A DNA stretch of 64,000 nucleotides from Candidatus Anderseniibacteriota bacterium (GTDB taxonomy: Bacteria > Patescibacteria > Andersenbacteria > UBA10190), in the NCBI GenBank assembly GCA_021414205.1, contig JAIOOW010000002.1:124001-188000 (forward strand), read 5' to 3'. Under the pieces are notes generated by a model. The model was given only the letters and a program-made list of their open reading frames with translations, was not told the DNA's origin and did not search any database. The position numbers were made by a program, and so were the translations under genes. This document shows, one piece after another, positions 48,103 through 56,023 of this stretch; position 1 is the first letter of the stretch, and each line of letters begins with the position of its first letter.

Positions 48103-48279
48103 TTATTCGTCATCACGATCAGAGCGATCACTCCAGAGAGCAACCCCTCGAACCACCCGGGCATCAACGACATGCCGCCTCCTGAATCGACGATCACTCT
48201 TCCGAGTTCTCTCATCGAGACTTGCCAGTTGCTGCAGCTGCTCCGGTTGTAACGAATCAAACCACTCTTTTGCCGACAT
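48103..48279 (-). CDS. Orphan 58-aa highly charged protein
   Basis: MSAKEWFDSLQPEQLQQLAS then DERTRKSDRRFRRRHVVDAR and an acidic end SDRSDRDDE. The N-terminal amphipathic helix and Arg-rich middle would suit nucleic-acid or ribosome binding; no family recognised. AAGGAT lies 6 nt before the ATG, inside the loop of a 7-bp hairpin. It has a perfect promoter, a 95-nt leader and its own terminator, so it is very likely a real gene despite its size. Confidence 0.75.
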   Translation of the reverse strand: MSAKEWFDSLQPEQLQQLASLDERTRKSDRRFRRRHVVDARVVRGVALWSDRSDRDDE

Positions 48280-48296
48280 GATCAAATCCTTGATCA
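48279..48296 (-). promoter_or_regulatory. Hairpin presenting the SD of the 58-aa gene
   Basis: TGATCAA and TTGATCA (7-bp arms) enclose a 4-nt loop that reads GGAT on the mRNA, the core of the SD. The last stem base is the A of the AUG, so start codon access depends on this hairpin. Confidence 0.6.
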
Positions 48297-48380
48297 AACA
48301 CTAAAGAAACTATCAAACACGAGGTACCTTGCCTCGCAGATCCCAAATTTATTACACCAAACTGTCAACGAACTATGACA

Positions 48381-48409
48381 ATTATAGGGCTTTTACAGGT
48401 CATTGTCAA
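48381..48409 (-). promoter_or_regulatory. Perfect consensus promoter of the 58-aa gene
   Basis: Reverse strand TTGACA (48404-48409), 17-nt spacer, TATAAT (48381-48386). The -35 overlaps the tatD stop codon region. The leader also holds a CGAGG/CCTCG hairpin near 48323-48339. Confidence 0.85.
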
Positions 48410-49182
48410 ACACCAAGCAATTTTTTGGCGTTGTTGTGCGTTTTTTGTTCTACTTCCAAAACGTCAGTTCCGCGTAATTCTGCTATTGTTTGTATGACAA
48501 ACTTACAGAATGACGGGTCATTTCGCTTCCCTCGAAACGGTTCTGGCGTCAAATACGGGCAATCCGTTTCAACTAAAATAGATTCTAACGGAATTGTTTT
48601 TGCAATCTCTCGAAGCTCATCTGATTTTTTAAACGTCACAACACCAGAAAAAGATACATACATGCCAAGTGAAATATATTCTTGAGCCTGCTTTAAATTC
48701 CCGCTAAACGTATGAATAACGCCTTTGGGCCTATCTGCGTCAGCATACGTTTTTAAAATCCGAATCAATTCTTCGTGGGCATCTATATCATTTCCGCTGC
48801 GCACATGAAAAATCATGGGCAATTTTTTTGCTTGCGCGAGTGTAACAAATTTCTTCAGTATCGCTTCCTGAAAATTAATATCTACTCCTCTGGAAAAATC
48901 CAAACCAACCTCGCCAATTGCCTTGCATCTTGGATTTTCAGTAAGCCGAGCAAGTTCATCCCAGCCAGACTCCTGCACACCCTGCAACTCATGCGGATGC
49001 ACGCCGACTGACGCAAAAATTTTCGGATATGCTTCAGTAAGAGCAATTGCCTTTTTACTTTCTTTAACACTCGTTCCAACTTCAATCCAACCATCCACAC
49101 CAGATGCAAACATACTCTCAATCAGAGTATCCCGATCTTCATCGAATGCGGCGTCATTTATATGTGCGTGACTATCAAACAT
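48406..49182 (-). CDS. tatD: TatD family deoxyribonuclease
   Basis: 258 aa from MFDSHAHINDAAFDED. Metal ligands: DSHAHIN, GEVGLDFSRG, FHVRSG, GVIHTFSGNLKQAQEYI and ILVETDCPYLTPEPFRGKRNDP. TatD enzymes are 3'-5' DNases acting in DNA repair or turnover. The ATG at 49182 is preferred to a GTG at 49188, because TATGCT with TTGCAC 17 nt upstream ends 6 nt before it. Divergent from a membrane protein gene. Confidence 0.94.
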   Translation of the reverse strand: MFDSHAHINDAAFDEDRDTLIESMFASGVDGWIEVGTSVKESKKAIALTEAYPKIFASVGVHPHELQGVQESGWDELARLTENPRCKAIGEVGLDFSRGVDINFQEAILKKFVTLAQAKKLPMIFHVRSGNDIDAHEELIRILKTYADADRPKGVIHTFSGNLKQAQEYISLGMYVSFSGVVTFKKSDELREIAKTIPLESILVETDCPYLTPEPFRGKRNDPSFCKFVIQTIAELRGTDVLEVEQKTHNNAKKLLGV

Positions 49183-49188
49183 AGCCAC

Positions 49189-49217
49189 AGCATACGTTGC
49201 GCATTATACTTGTGCAA
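49189..49217. promoter_or_regulatory. Overlapping divergent promoters of tatD and the 150-aa membrane gene
   Basis: Minus strand TTGCAC (49212-49217), 17 nt, TATGCT (49189-49194), 6 nt to tatD. Plus strand TATACT (49205-49210), 8 nt to the ATG at 49219. Both genes are leaderless type and share the 36-bp region. Confidence 0.55.
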
Positions 49218-49218
49218 T

Positions 49219-49671
49219 ATGCTTTCCATTGCCCATACAATCATCAGCATTCCCTTCGGAATTATTTTCCAAAATCCCATCCTTGCTTTCTGCACTGCAT
49301 TTATAGTGCATTTTCTATGCGACAGAATGCTCCATTGGAATATTTATCCGCATAAAATGAAATCATATCCATATACCTGGGTAGCCTTGGACGTTGTATC
49401 AGGACTTGGCGCAGCATACCTTATCGCCGGCAACGCCGTATTTTCCTTATCAATACTTGCAGCAATACTAGGGGGCAATATGCCAGATGTGCTGCACGCA
49501 TACTGGAGTATGATAAGCGAACGTCAGAAGCAACAAGCTCCGAAGTTCATCCACGCATACTTCGATTTTCACGAAGCAATTCAGCGGGAAACAGATTCTG
49601 CCCCAAAGGGCATTGTATCCCAAATCCTAACAGGCGGACTTGCAATACTTATTACCCGTATTCTTATTTAG
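49219..49671 (+). CDS. Small multi-pass membrane protein with His/Asp motif
   Basis: 150 aa. Helices near residues 4-30, 48-66 and 69-84, and a C-terminal hydrophobic end (GGLAILITRILI). A polar motif AFIVHFLCDRMLHWNIYPHK places His and Asp residues at a membrane interface, like small metal-dependent membrane hydrolases, but I cannot assign a family. Its 3' end overlaps convergent ppa by 8 nt. Confidence 0.72.
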   Translation: MLSIAHTIISIPFGIIFQNPILAFCTAFIVHFLCDRMLHWNIYPHKMKSYPYTWVALDVVSGLGAAYLIAGNAVFSLSILAAILGGNMPDVLHAYWSMISERQKQQAPKFIHAYFDFHEAIQRETDSAPKGIVSQILTGGLAILITRILI

Positions 49672-50191
49672 GAAACTTTTCGTTGTATCGATCGATTCCT
49701 GCCTGAATACATTTCTTTGTTTCTTCCAAATCTGCCCATCCATTGATAACAACTTCTTTTTTCTCCAGCTGCTTATACACGGCGAAAAAGTGTGCAATTT
49801 CATCAAGCACCGGCTGGGCTACGTCGGAAAGTTTCATAACCCCTTCAAAGCGAACATCATCTACTGGTACGCAAAGAATCTTTTCGTCGTTCTCACCTTG
49901 GTCAACCATGCGAAGCATTCCAAGAGGACGGACAGTCATGAGCGTTCCCGGATACGTCGGGAAATTCATCATCACAATTCCATCGAGCGGATCATTGTCT
50001 TCTCCAAGCGTCTGGGGAATGAATCCATAATCACCAGGGTAATGCAATGGGGAGTACAATACGCGATCAAGTTTGATTAATCCGTAATCTTTATCCAGCT
50101 CATATTTGTTTTGCGAACCAGTCGGAATCTCGACAATAAGATTTAGCTGATCAAGAGATTTTCCGAACGAAACATCGTGCCATAAGTTCAT
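49664..50191 (-). CDS. ppa: Inorganic pyrophosphatase, family I
   Basis: 175 aa. VVEIPTG-like LIVEIPTGSQNKYELDKDYG, YPGDYGFIPQTLGEDNDPLDGIVM with the D-x-D-P-x-D metal signature, and DEKILCVPVDDVRF. It hydrolyses pyrophosphate from biosynthetic reactions. Normal length. A 29-nt AT-rich gap separates it from the AI-2E exporter gene. Confidence 0.97.
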   Translation of the reverse strand: MNLWHDVSFGKSLDQLNLIVEIPTGSQNKYELDKDYGLIKLDRVLYSPLHYPGDYGFIPQTLGEDNDPLDGIVMMNFPTYPGTLMTVRPLGMLRMVDQGENDEKILCVPVDDVRFEGVMKLSDVAQPVLDEIAHFFAVYKQLEKKEVVINGWADLEETKKCIQAGIDRYNEKFPK

Positions 50192-50220
50192 AATAGTACA
50201 TGTAATTAATAATAATAATA

Positions 50221-51273
50221 TTACCCTGCTAACTCGTCATCACCAGCTGCGGTGGAGAAAAAGTCGCCCAGCATGATGCTAAAGATAGTTGCGATAGGTA
50301 CCGCCAGAATAATTCCCGGCAGACCCGCAAGCCTTCCACCTAAAAGAACTGCAATGATAGTTACAAGAGGGTTTAATCCGACCGCCTTGCGCATAATATT
50401 AGGCACCAGCACCTGGCCTTCTACCTGCTGAACAATAATATAGATAATAAGTGCGATAATGCCAAATACGAATGACTGAGACAACGCTAACAATGTTCCA
50501 AACAGAGCAGACATAATAGGCCCCACAACAGGAAATACTTCCAGAATCCCGGCAACAACTCCGAGAGCAAGAGCATACTTAAACCCGATTGCCCAAAATA
50601 TCAACCCGATTGCGCACCCGATAATAATCCCTAAAAACAGCTGGGCAAGCACCCATCTCCCTAATTTTGTCTGAATTCTATCAATCATCAGTTCTGCATA
50701 CGCAACGTGCTGTTTTGGAATAATGTAACGAAATAACTTCTTTAACGCGTCCTCTTCAATGACCAAATAAAACGCGATCACGAGGACGAAGAAGAGGGAA
50801 AACACTCCCGTAAAGATTGATTTTGTCTGCAAAAATACCTGGGTCGTAAGATTCGTGAGGTTGTTTCCAAGACTGGTAAGTGCCGACTGAATCTGAGCAG
50901 CAATCGTTTCCGGAGAAAATCCAGGAATTGTCCCAATAACATGTTCCAGCCCGCTCACAATTTGCGGAACCTGAGCTGCAAGTTGAGTCGTTTGCTCGGC
51001 AAGCGCAGGAATCACGAGACGAAGCGCAAGGGAGAGCATTCCGATAAACAGCAAATAGACGACGATCACAGAAATAGCTCTTGGAATATTATATTTTCTC
51101 AAAGACTTCGCTAACGGCTCGATGGCAAACGCAATCACCATTGCCCCAACAAGCATAAGGAGAATGTCTTTGACAAGGTAGAGTAGCGCAAGCAACACTG
51201 CGAATACCATAACACGAATAATTGTTCCGGAAGATATCTCAATAATCTGCTTATTCCCTTGCATCATAGGCAT
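50221..51273 (-). CDS. AI-2E/PerM-family membrane exporter
   Basis: 350 aa with about seven to eight helices. Two short N-terminal helices (VMVFAVLLALLYLVKDILLM), a long periplasmic-type loop (ALAEQTTQLAAQVPQIVSGL), then the conserved GVVAGILEVFPVVGPIMSALFG and ILLGGRLAGLPGIILAVPIA blocks. The family has been linked to AI-2 export and, in others, Na+/H+ antiport; the substrate here is unknown. TATAGT lies 11 nt before the first ATG. Confidence 0.9.
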   Translation of the reverse strand: MPMMQGNKQIIEISSGTIIRVMVFAVLLALLYLVKDILLMLVGAMVIAFAIEPLAKSLRKYNIPRAISVIVVYLLFIGMLSLALRLVIPALAEQTTQLAAQVPQIVSGLEHVIGTIPGFSPETIAAQIQSALTSLGNNLTNLTTQVFLQTKSIFTGVFSLFFVLVIAFYLVIEEDALKKLFRYIIPKQHVAYAELMIDRIQTKLGRWVLAQLFLGIIIGCAIGLIFWAIGFKYALALGVVAGILEVFPVVGPIMSALFGTLLALSQSFVFGIIALIIYIIVQQVEGQVLVPNIMRKAVGLNPLVTIIAVLLGGRLAGLPGIILAVPIATIFSIMLGDFFSTAAGDDELAG

Positions 51274-51293
51274 AGTATTGCCTAACTATACAA

Positions 51294-52571
51294 TTAGTTG
51301 AGTAATTTCTCAAATGGCACAGAAGATTTCTGCGGACCAAGCAGCGCAACAGCCCGCTTGTCTTTTCGAAGAAGTTCGCGAGCGACATCCTGAATATCAC
51401 TGATCGTAACCTTGTTAATTTCTTTCATGATCTGGTCAGGCGTCTTAATGGCGTGCTCAGTCAAATCCTGGATACTCGAGAATAATGCCAGTGCATTTGT
51501 TTCTTCCAAATCCAACACAAGCGACCCTCGAGCCATCTTCTTTACTTTATCGAGCTCTTCTTTCGTAACGGGCTCCTCCATAATTCGGTCGTACTCTTCC
51601 AAAATCAATTTCAAAGCCTGCTGAGCTTTGTCTGTTCGAACACCAGATTGCGTCACGAAACTTCCCGCATCCGTATACGTGTCAGACGACGTCCGCACCA
51701 TGTACGCCAAGCCATTCCGTTCGCGAACACTCAAGAATAAGCGGCTGCTCATACCGCCGCCCAAGATTGCAGCCAAAAGCCCTGCCGCATATTTACGAGG
51801 GTCGTTTTCAGAAACTCCTGGAACACCAACCATTAAATGCGTCTGATCTAATGTTTTTCGATATTCGTGTACAAATCTTTTCGCGGGCATTTTCTTCGGA
51901 GCAGCTTTCGGGCTTGTTTCCGCACCGTCGACAAGCGGAGCAAACATATCCTGGATCATCTTCTGCGTTTTCTTCGGATCAACATTACCCGCAACAACCA
52001 CGATTGCATTGCCAGTATGGTAGTGCGCTTTTACGTACGAGAGAAAATCTTTTCGCTTAAATGCGCTTACTGTTTCGTTCGTTCCGTCGATTCGACGCCC
52101 TAACGGCGTATCGCCAAACAATGCGGAATTCCACAAATGTTGGATATGGCGCATTGGCATATCGGTATACATTTTAATTTCTTCCTGAATCACTCCGCGC
52201 TCGCGCTCAATTTCCTCTTCTGGAAATAGCGGATTCAGCAAAATATCTGCAACAACCTCAGCGCCTTTATCTAAATATTCAGATGCAACTTTTACATAAT
52301 ACCCAGTGTATTCTTCGCTGGTGAATGCGTTGAATTCTCCGCCAATGTTATCAACTGCTTCTGAAATTTCTTTTGTTGTCGGACGATTCGTCGTCCCTTT
52401 GAAAAACATGTGCTCCAAGAAATGCGATAATCCGCCCTGCTTTGGAGTTTCATATCTGGACCCCACTCCGATCAATACCATGATCGTTGCTGATGCCATC
52501 TCTTGGCGAGGTAAAATAATTGTTCTCAATCCCGAAGGAAGTGTTTTTTTGATAAGTGGAAATTTTGACAT
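51294..52571 (-). CDS. M16 family zinc peptidase
   Basis: 425 aa from MSKFPLIKKTLPSGLRTI. Inverted zinc motif HFLEHMFFKGT (HxxEH) with the distal Glu in ERERGVIQEEIKMY, and the second domain GMSSRLFLSVRERNGLAYMV (R/Y substrate-binding pair). Mitochondrial processing peptidase-like; no signal peptide, so cytoplasmic. The start is supported by TACACT ending 6 nt upstream; the longer frame runs through an unrelated terminator. Confidence 0.93.
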   Translation of the reverse strand: MSKFPLIKKTLPSGLRTIILPRQEMASATIMVLIGVGSRYETPKQGGLSHFLEHMFFKGTTNRPTTKEISEAVDNIGGEFNAFTSEEYTGYYVKVASEYLDKGAEVVADILLNPLFPEEEIERERGVIQEEIKMYTDMPMRHIQHLWNSALFGDTPLGRRIDGTNETVSAFKRKDFLSYVKAHYHTGNAIVVVAGNVDPKKTQKMIQDMFAPLVDGAETSPKAAPKKMPAKRFVHEYRKTLDQTHLMVGVPGVSENDPRKYAAGLLAAILGGGMSSRLFLSVRERNGLAYMVRTSSDTYTDAGSFVTQSGVRTDKAQQALKLILEEYDRIMEEPVTKEELDKVKKMARGSLVLDLEETNALALFSSIQDLTEHAIKTPDQIMKEINKVTISDIQDVARELLRKDKRAVALLGPQKSSVPFEKLLN

Positions 52572-52577
52572 AGGTTC

Positions 52578-52583
52578 AGTGTA
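52578..52583 (-). promoter_or_regulatory. -10 box 6 nt before the M16 peptidase gene
   Basis: Reverse strand TACACT, 6 nt before ATG; TTTGCC 18 nt upstream is a weak -35. Confidence 0.5.
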
Positions 52584-52603
52584 CGTGTTTTGTACAGCAA
52601 GGG

Positions 52604-52642
52604 CAAATAAAAAAGCTGACGACTTACAAGAGAAATCGTCAG
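52604..52642 (-). terminator. Terminator of the sigma-region-4-like gene
   Basis: Reverse strand CTGACGA/TCGTCAG stem, 13-nt loop, then CTTTTTTATTT. Confidence 0.8.
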
Positions 52643-52653
52643 ACTTAACTGCG

Positions 52654-52995
52654 CTACGTAACAACTGCTCGGCGCACAAATGCCCGCATACTCTGAACAT
52701 CTGGGTGAGCGCGAACTTTACGCAACCCTTCAGCATAGTGCGCATCCACAGCCTGGACGCCTATTCCCAGAAGGGTTGCAACCTCGCTTGCTGAATGGAC
52801 GCCATCATCAGCAAGCCCCAGCCTGTAGCCAAAGATATCCCGCTCCTCGGACTCAAGCTGCTCAATAACGCGCCCAAGACTCATCGTGAGAAACAAAAGC
52901 TGCTCGCATGGCCGAATTCGACTCAAGTCTACCATCGGCTCTTCAAAAATTTCAGAAAAAACATGATTAAACACACTCTCTTGCTTCACTGGCAT
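52654..52995 (-). CDS. Sigma-70 region-4-like helix-turn-helix mini-protein
   Basis: 113 aa from MPVKQESVFNHVF. Residues 35-105 follow sigma region 4: VIEQLESEERDIFGYRLGL, ASEVATLLGIGVQAVDAHYA, EGLRKVRAHPDVQSMR, as in housekeeping sigmas where a glycine-led loop precedes the -35-binding helix and ends K-x-R-x-H-P. Regions 1-3 are missing, so it is not a sigma factor itself; it could be an anti-sigma-like competitor, an accessory -35 binder or a small repressor. Own promoter, 75-nt leader with hairpin, and terminator. Confidence 0.72.
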   Translation of the reverse strand: MPVKQESVFNHVFSEIFEEPMVDLSRIRPCEQLLFLTMSLGRVIEQLESEERDIFGYRLGLADDGVHSASEVATLLGIGVQAVDAHYAEGLRKVRAHPDVQSMRAFVRRAVVT

Positions 52996-53077
52996 TGGAC
53001 ACCCTCTCAATTCCTAAAGGACCAAATCTGGATCAGCGCTCCGCCATCCCTCTATACGTTTTCCATAGAGCAGTCTC

Positions 53078-53106
53078 AAAATACTGCCCTCATGCATACC
53101 TGTCAA
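53078..53106 (-). promoter_or_regulatory. Promoter of the sigma-region-4-like gene
   Basis: Reverse strand TTGACA (53101-53106), 17-nt spacer, TATTTT (53078-53083). The leader contains CTCTAT/ATAGAG arms around a 9-nt loop (53050-53070). Confidence 0.6.
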
Positions 53107-54420
53107 CTATAAGGAAATTTTTTCGACAAGATACTTTTTCAATTCCGTAATTGCGATACGCTCTTGCTTCATTGTATCTCGATCGCGAACAGTAACCGCA
53201 TTATCTTCCAAAGAGTCATAATCAATTGTCACGCAATACGGGGTTCCGATTTCATCCTGTCTGCGATATCGCTTTCCAATTGATTGCGTCTCATCGTATT
53301 CAACAGCCATGTAGTTCGATAATTCTTCCGTAATCTTTCTCGCCTCTTCCGTAAGCTCTTCTTTTTTCATCAACGGCAATACTGCTACTTGATACGGAGC
53401 TAAGTGCGCAGGCAGGCTTAAAACAGTTCGCATTTCTCCATCAACTTCTTCTTCCTTATACGCAGACACAAGCACGGCGAGAATTGTTCGATCAACCCCA
53501 AACGTTGGCTCGATTACATGGGGAATATATTTTTCATTCGTTACAGGGTCCGTATACGACAAATCTTTTCCAGAACTATCCTGATGATTCTTCAAGTCAA
53601 AATCGCTTCGATACGCCAACCCATATAATTCTCCTCGTCCAAACGGGAAGTCAAACTCAATATCAACAGTTCGCGAAGAATAATGCGCACGATCTTCTTT
53701 TAAAACTTCCAAATCATGAATTTTCTCCAAAGTAATTCCGCAATCCACGAGCCATTCATGCATCAGCTTGAGCCAGTTTTCAAATTGCTCTTTCCAATCG
53801 CTCTCTTTGATAAAATATTCAATCTCCATCTGCTCAAATTCTCGCGTTCTAAAAATGTAATTCCCGGGAGTAATTTCATTTCGAAACGCACGGCCGATCT
53901 GCGCAATACCGAACGGAATCTTTTTACGAGAACTTGCCTGCACCTGCGCAAAATCTACGAACATCGCCTGCGCAGTCTCTGGCCGTAAATACACTTCTGT
54001 TCCGGATTCCTGTGATGGCCCCAAGTGCGTTTTAAACATCAGGTTGAATTGCTTCGGCTCAGTAAATCCGCTCTTATCACCACATGCTTCACAGGGCTTC
54101 GTTGCATCGATTTTATCTTCGCGAAATCGCGCATGGCAATACTTACACTCAACTAACGGGTCGTGAAATGTAGCAACGTGGCCGGAAGCTTCCCACACTT
54201 TCGGATTCATGATGACAGCAGCATCAAGCCCAACAACATCTTGGCGCATTTGGACAAATTTCTTCCACCATGCTTTTTTGATATTATTTTTCAGCTCTAC
54301 CCCAAGAGGGCCATAATCCCAGCTATTTGCTAAACCACCGTAAATTTCAGACCCAGCAAAAATAAACCCTCGGCGCTTTGCGAGATTCACTAACGTATCC
54401 ATGCTCACTTCTTTGCCCAT
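53107..54420 (-). CDS. glyS: Glycyl-tRNA synthetase, dimeric type
   Basis: 437 aa class II synthetase. RRGFIFAGSEIYGGLANSWDYGPLGVELKNNI, a Cys4 zinc knuckle (CKYCHARFREDKIDATKPCEAC), motif 2 GIAQIGRAFRNEITPGNYIFRTREFEQMEIEYF, motif 3 EPTFGVDRTILA, and a C-terminal anticodon domain. This is the eukaryote/archaea-like alpha2 GlyRS rather than the alpha2beta2 form. TATAGT 8 nt before the ATG supports the start at 54420. Confidence 0.96.
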   Translation of the reverse strand: MGKEVSMDTLVNLAKRRGFIFAGSEIYGGLANSWDYGPLGVELKNNIKKAWWKKFVQMRQDVVGLDAAVIMNPKVWEASGHVATFHDPLVECKYCHARFREDKIDATKPCEACGDKSGFTEPKQFNLMFKTHLGPSQESGTEVYLRPETAQAMFVDFAQVQASSRKKIPFGIAQIGRAFRNEITPGNYIFRTREFEQMEIEYFIKESDWKEQFENWLKLMHEWLVDCGITLEKIHDLEVLKEDRAHYSSRTVDIEFDFPFGRGELYGLAYRSDFDLKNHQDSSGKDLSYTDPVTNEKYIPHVIEPTFGVDRTILAVLVSAYKEEEVDGEMRTVLSLPAHLAPYQVAVLPLMKKEELTEEARKITEELSNYMAVEYDETQSIGKRYRRQDEIGTPYCVTIDYDSLEDNAVTVRDRDTMKQERIAITELKKYLVEKISL

Positions 54421-54428
54421 GAACTAAG

Positions 54429-54434
54429 ACTATA
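54429..54434 (-). promoter_or_regulatory. -10 box 8 nt before glyS
   Basis: Reverse strand TATAGT, 8 nt before ATG; leaderless type. Confidence 0.5.
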
Positions 54435-54458
54435 GCAGAATAGTGCGGATGACAAAGG

Positions 54459-54875
54459 CTATCTCCACTGTTTAATGTTTTTGGCAATATCGCGCTGCTG
54501 CTGATTTTTTTCTTCTTTCAGCGCGCGCAACTCCCTATCGCGCTCACCCTGGATTTCTCTGCGTTTTTTTGCTTCGTACTGAGAAAACCATTTCTCAGCC
54601 TCTTTCGGGTCTTTATATTTTCGGTAATAACGATCACGTTCTTTTTGCAAACTTCTATTCATTTCAGTATCTTCATATCCCCATTTTTTTCGCATGCTTC
54701 TTTCTTGATGAGCATAACTTTCGGAATTCTGCTTATTTTGCCTGCGCCATTCATCCATATACGGACTGGAGCCTAATACATTACCTACAACGGATTGCCC
54801 GCGCGCAATCTTCTGCAACTCTTCCGGACTTTTCTTCTTCGATCCTCCGCCGAATAACGCTGAATATAATCCCAT
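54459..54875 (-). CDS. Charged coiled-coil protein, unknown function
   Basis: 138 aa from MGLYSALFGGGSKKKSPEEL, 7 nt after the tgt stop. Almost half the residues are charged; residues 60-138 form a long helix rich in Arg, Lys, Glu and Gln (ERDRYYRKYKDPKEAEKWFS, ERDRELRALKEEKNQQQRDI). The short hydrophobic N-terminus is too weak for a membrane anchor. Likely co-transcribed with tgt. No family recognised. Confidence 0.72.
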   Translation of the reverse strand: MGLYSALFGGGSKKKSPEELQKIARGQSVVGNVLGSSPYMDEWRRQNKQNSESYAHQERSMRKKWGYEDTEMNRSLQKERDRYYRKYKDPKEAEKWFSQYEAKKRREIQGERDRELRALKEEKNQQQRDIAKNIKQWR

Positions 54876-54882
54876 AGCGCTA

Positions 54883-56016
54883 TTATACTCCTTCTTGTTC
54901 AATAATTCCCCGAATTTGTTTCATTAAGTTCACGTAGAATGCAACGTTTGCCATAACCGCTAGTCGCATACCCGATGGTTGCTCTGCACGCATTAAATGA
55001 TGAACATATGCTTTAGAGTATGCACGAGTAATATCAGTATCATTCGTATTAAACACGGATAAATCATCCGCGAATACCGCCTTTGTAATATCAATGGATT
55101 TGTATAATTTTTTCGGATCGATACTGTATTCCGGATCAACCAATGCTTTTTTAAGTTCCTCGATATTTAAATCCAAGAAAATTTGCCCATGGCGCGCATT
55201 ACGAATCGGCAGCACGCAATCGAATTGATCAACACCCAATCGCACCGCCTCCACAATATCTTCCGGCTTTCCATAGCCCATAAGATATCTCGGCGCATCT
55301 TCCGGTAATTGCGCCGTTGTAATGTTCACAATTTTTTTAATTTCTTTTTCTCCTTTTTCTTGCAACTCTCCGCCGATGCTATATCCAAAAAATCCGATAT
55401 CGCGAAGCAGGCCAGCTGCTTTCTCTCGCAAATCAGGATACACGCCCCCTTGGACGATTCCGTATAACGCCTGCGGTGATGCGAGGCGCGCCTGCTCATC
55501 TTTGCACCGCTTTACCCACGCCGTTGTTTTGATAATTGCTTTTTCAACCTCATCTTTGCTTGCAGAAAATGGAGTGCATACATCAAGCGGCATCACAATA
55601 TCTGGCCCCAGCTTCGCCTGTACTTGCATAGTGGATTCCGGTGTAAATCGATGAACGCTTCCATCTAATGGCGCTTTAAAAGTCACCCCGTCATCATCGA
55701 TTTTTACATGATCGCCTAGGCTAAATACCTGATATCCGCCAGAATCCGTCGTAATTGGCTTATCCCACTGCATAAAGCTGTGCAGCCCACCTGCTTGCTC
55801 CATCAAGTCTTCGCCGGGTCGTAAGTGCAAATGATACGTATTTGCAAGCATGATATCCACCCCAAGCTTTTCCATGTCTTCGCTCATTACTTGCCCGCGA
55901 ATAGCAGCTTGAGTTGCCACGAATTGAAAAAATGGCCCGGGAATAGTTCCGTGCGGAGTCGTAAGCTGGGATAACCGAGCCCTGCCAAGCTTCTTTAAAA
56001 CTTCAAATTTGAACAT
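54883..56016 (-). CDS. tgt: Queuine tRNA-ribosyltransferase lacking zinc ligands
   Basis: 377 aa from MFKFEVLKKLGRARL. TIM barrel: TTDSGGYQVFSLGDHV (general acid/base Asp), GYSIGGE, RYLMGYGKPEDIVEAV, and the nucleophile Asp in DQFDCVLPIRNARHGQI. The zinc site C-x-C-x2-C...H of TGT (normally DCDCYTC, then TIHN) reads FNTNDTDIT and AVMANV, so all four ligands are gone. It exchanges G34 for a queuine-type base; whether it still does so without zinc is open. Confidence 0.88.
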   Translation of the reverse strand: MFKFEVLKKLGRARLSQLTTPHGTIPGPFFQFVATQAAIRGQVMSEDMEKLGVDIMLANTYHLHLRPGEDLMEQAGGLHSFMQWDKPITTDSGGYQVFSLGDHVKIDDDGVTFKAPLDGSVHRFTPESTMQVQAKLGPDIVMPLDVCTPFSASKDEVEKAIIKTTAWVKRCKDEQARLASPQALYGIVQGGVYPDLREKAAGLLRDIGFFGYSIGGELQEKGEKEIKKIVNITTAQLPEDAPRYLMGYGKPEDIVEAVRLGVDQFDCVLPIRNARHGQIFLDLNIEELKKALVDPEYSIDPKKLYKSIDITKAVFADDLSVFNTNDTDITRAYSKAYVHHLMRAEQPSGMRLAVMANVAFYVNLMKQIRGIIEQEGV

Positions 56017-56023
56017 TCGCCCA

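Noticed and set aside
51294..52745. Longer M16 peptidase start at 52745
   Set aside because: The extra 58 codons run through the terminator and the end of the upstream gene; the ATG at 52571 has a -10 box 6 nt upstream.
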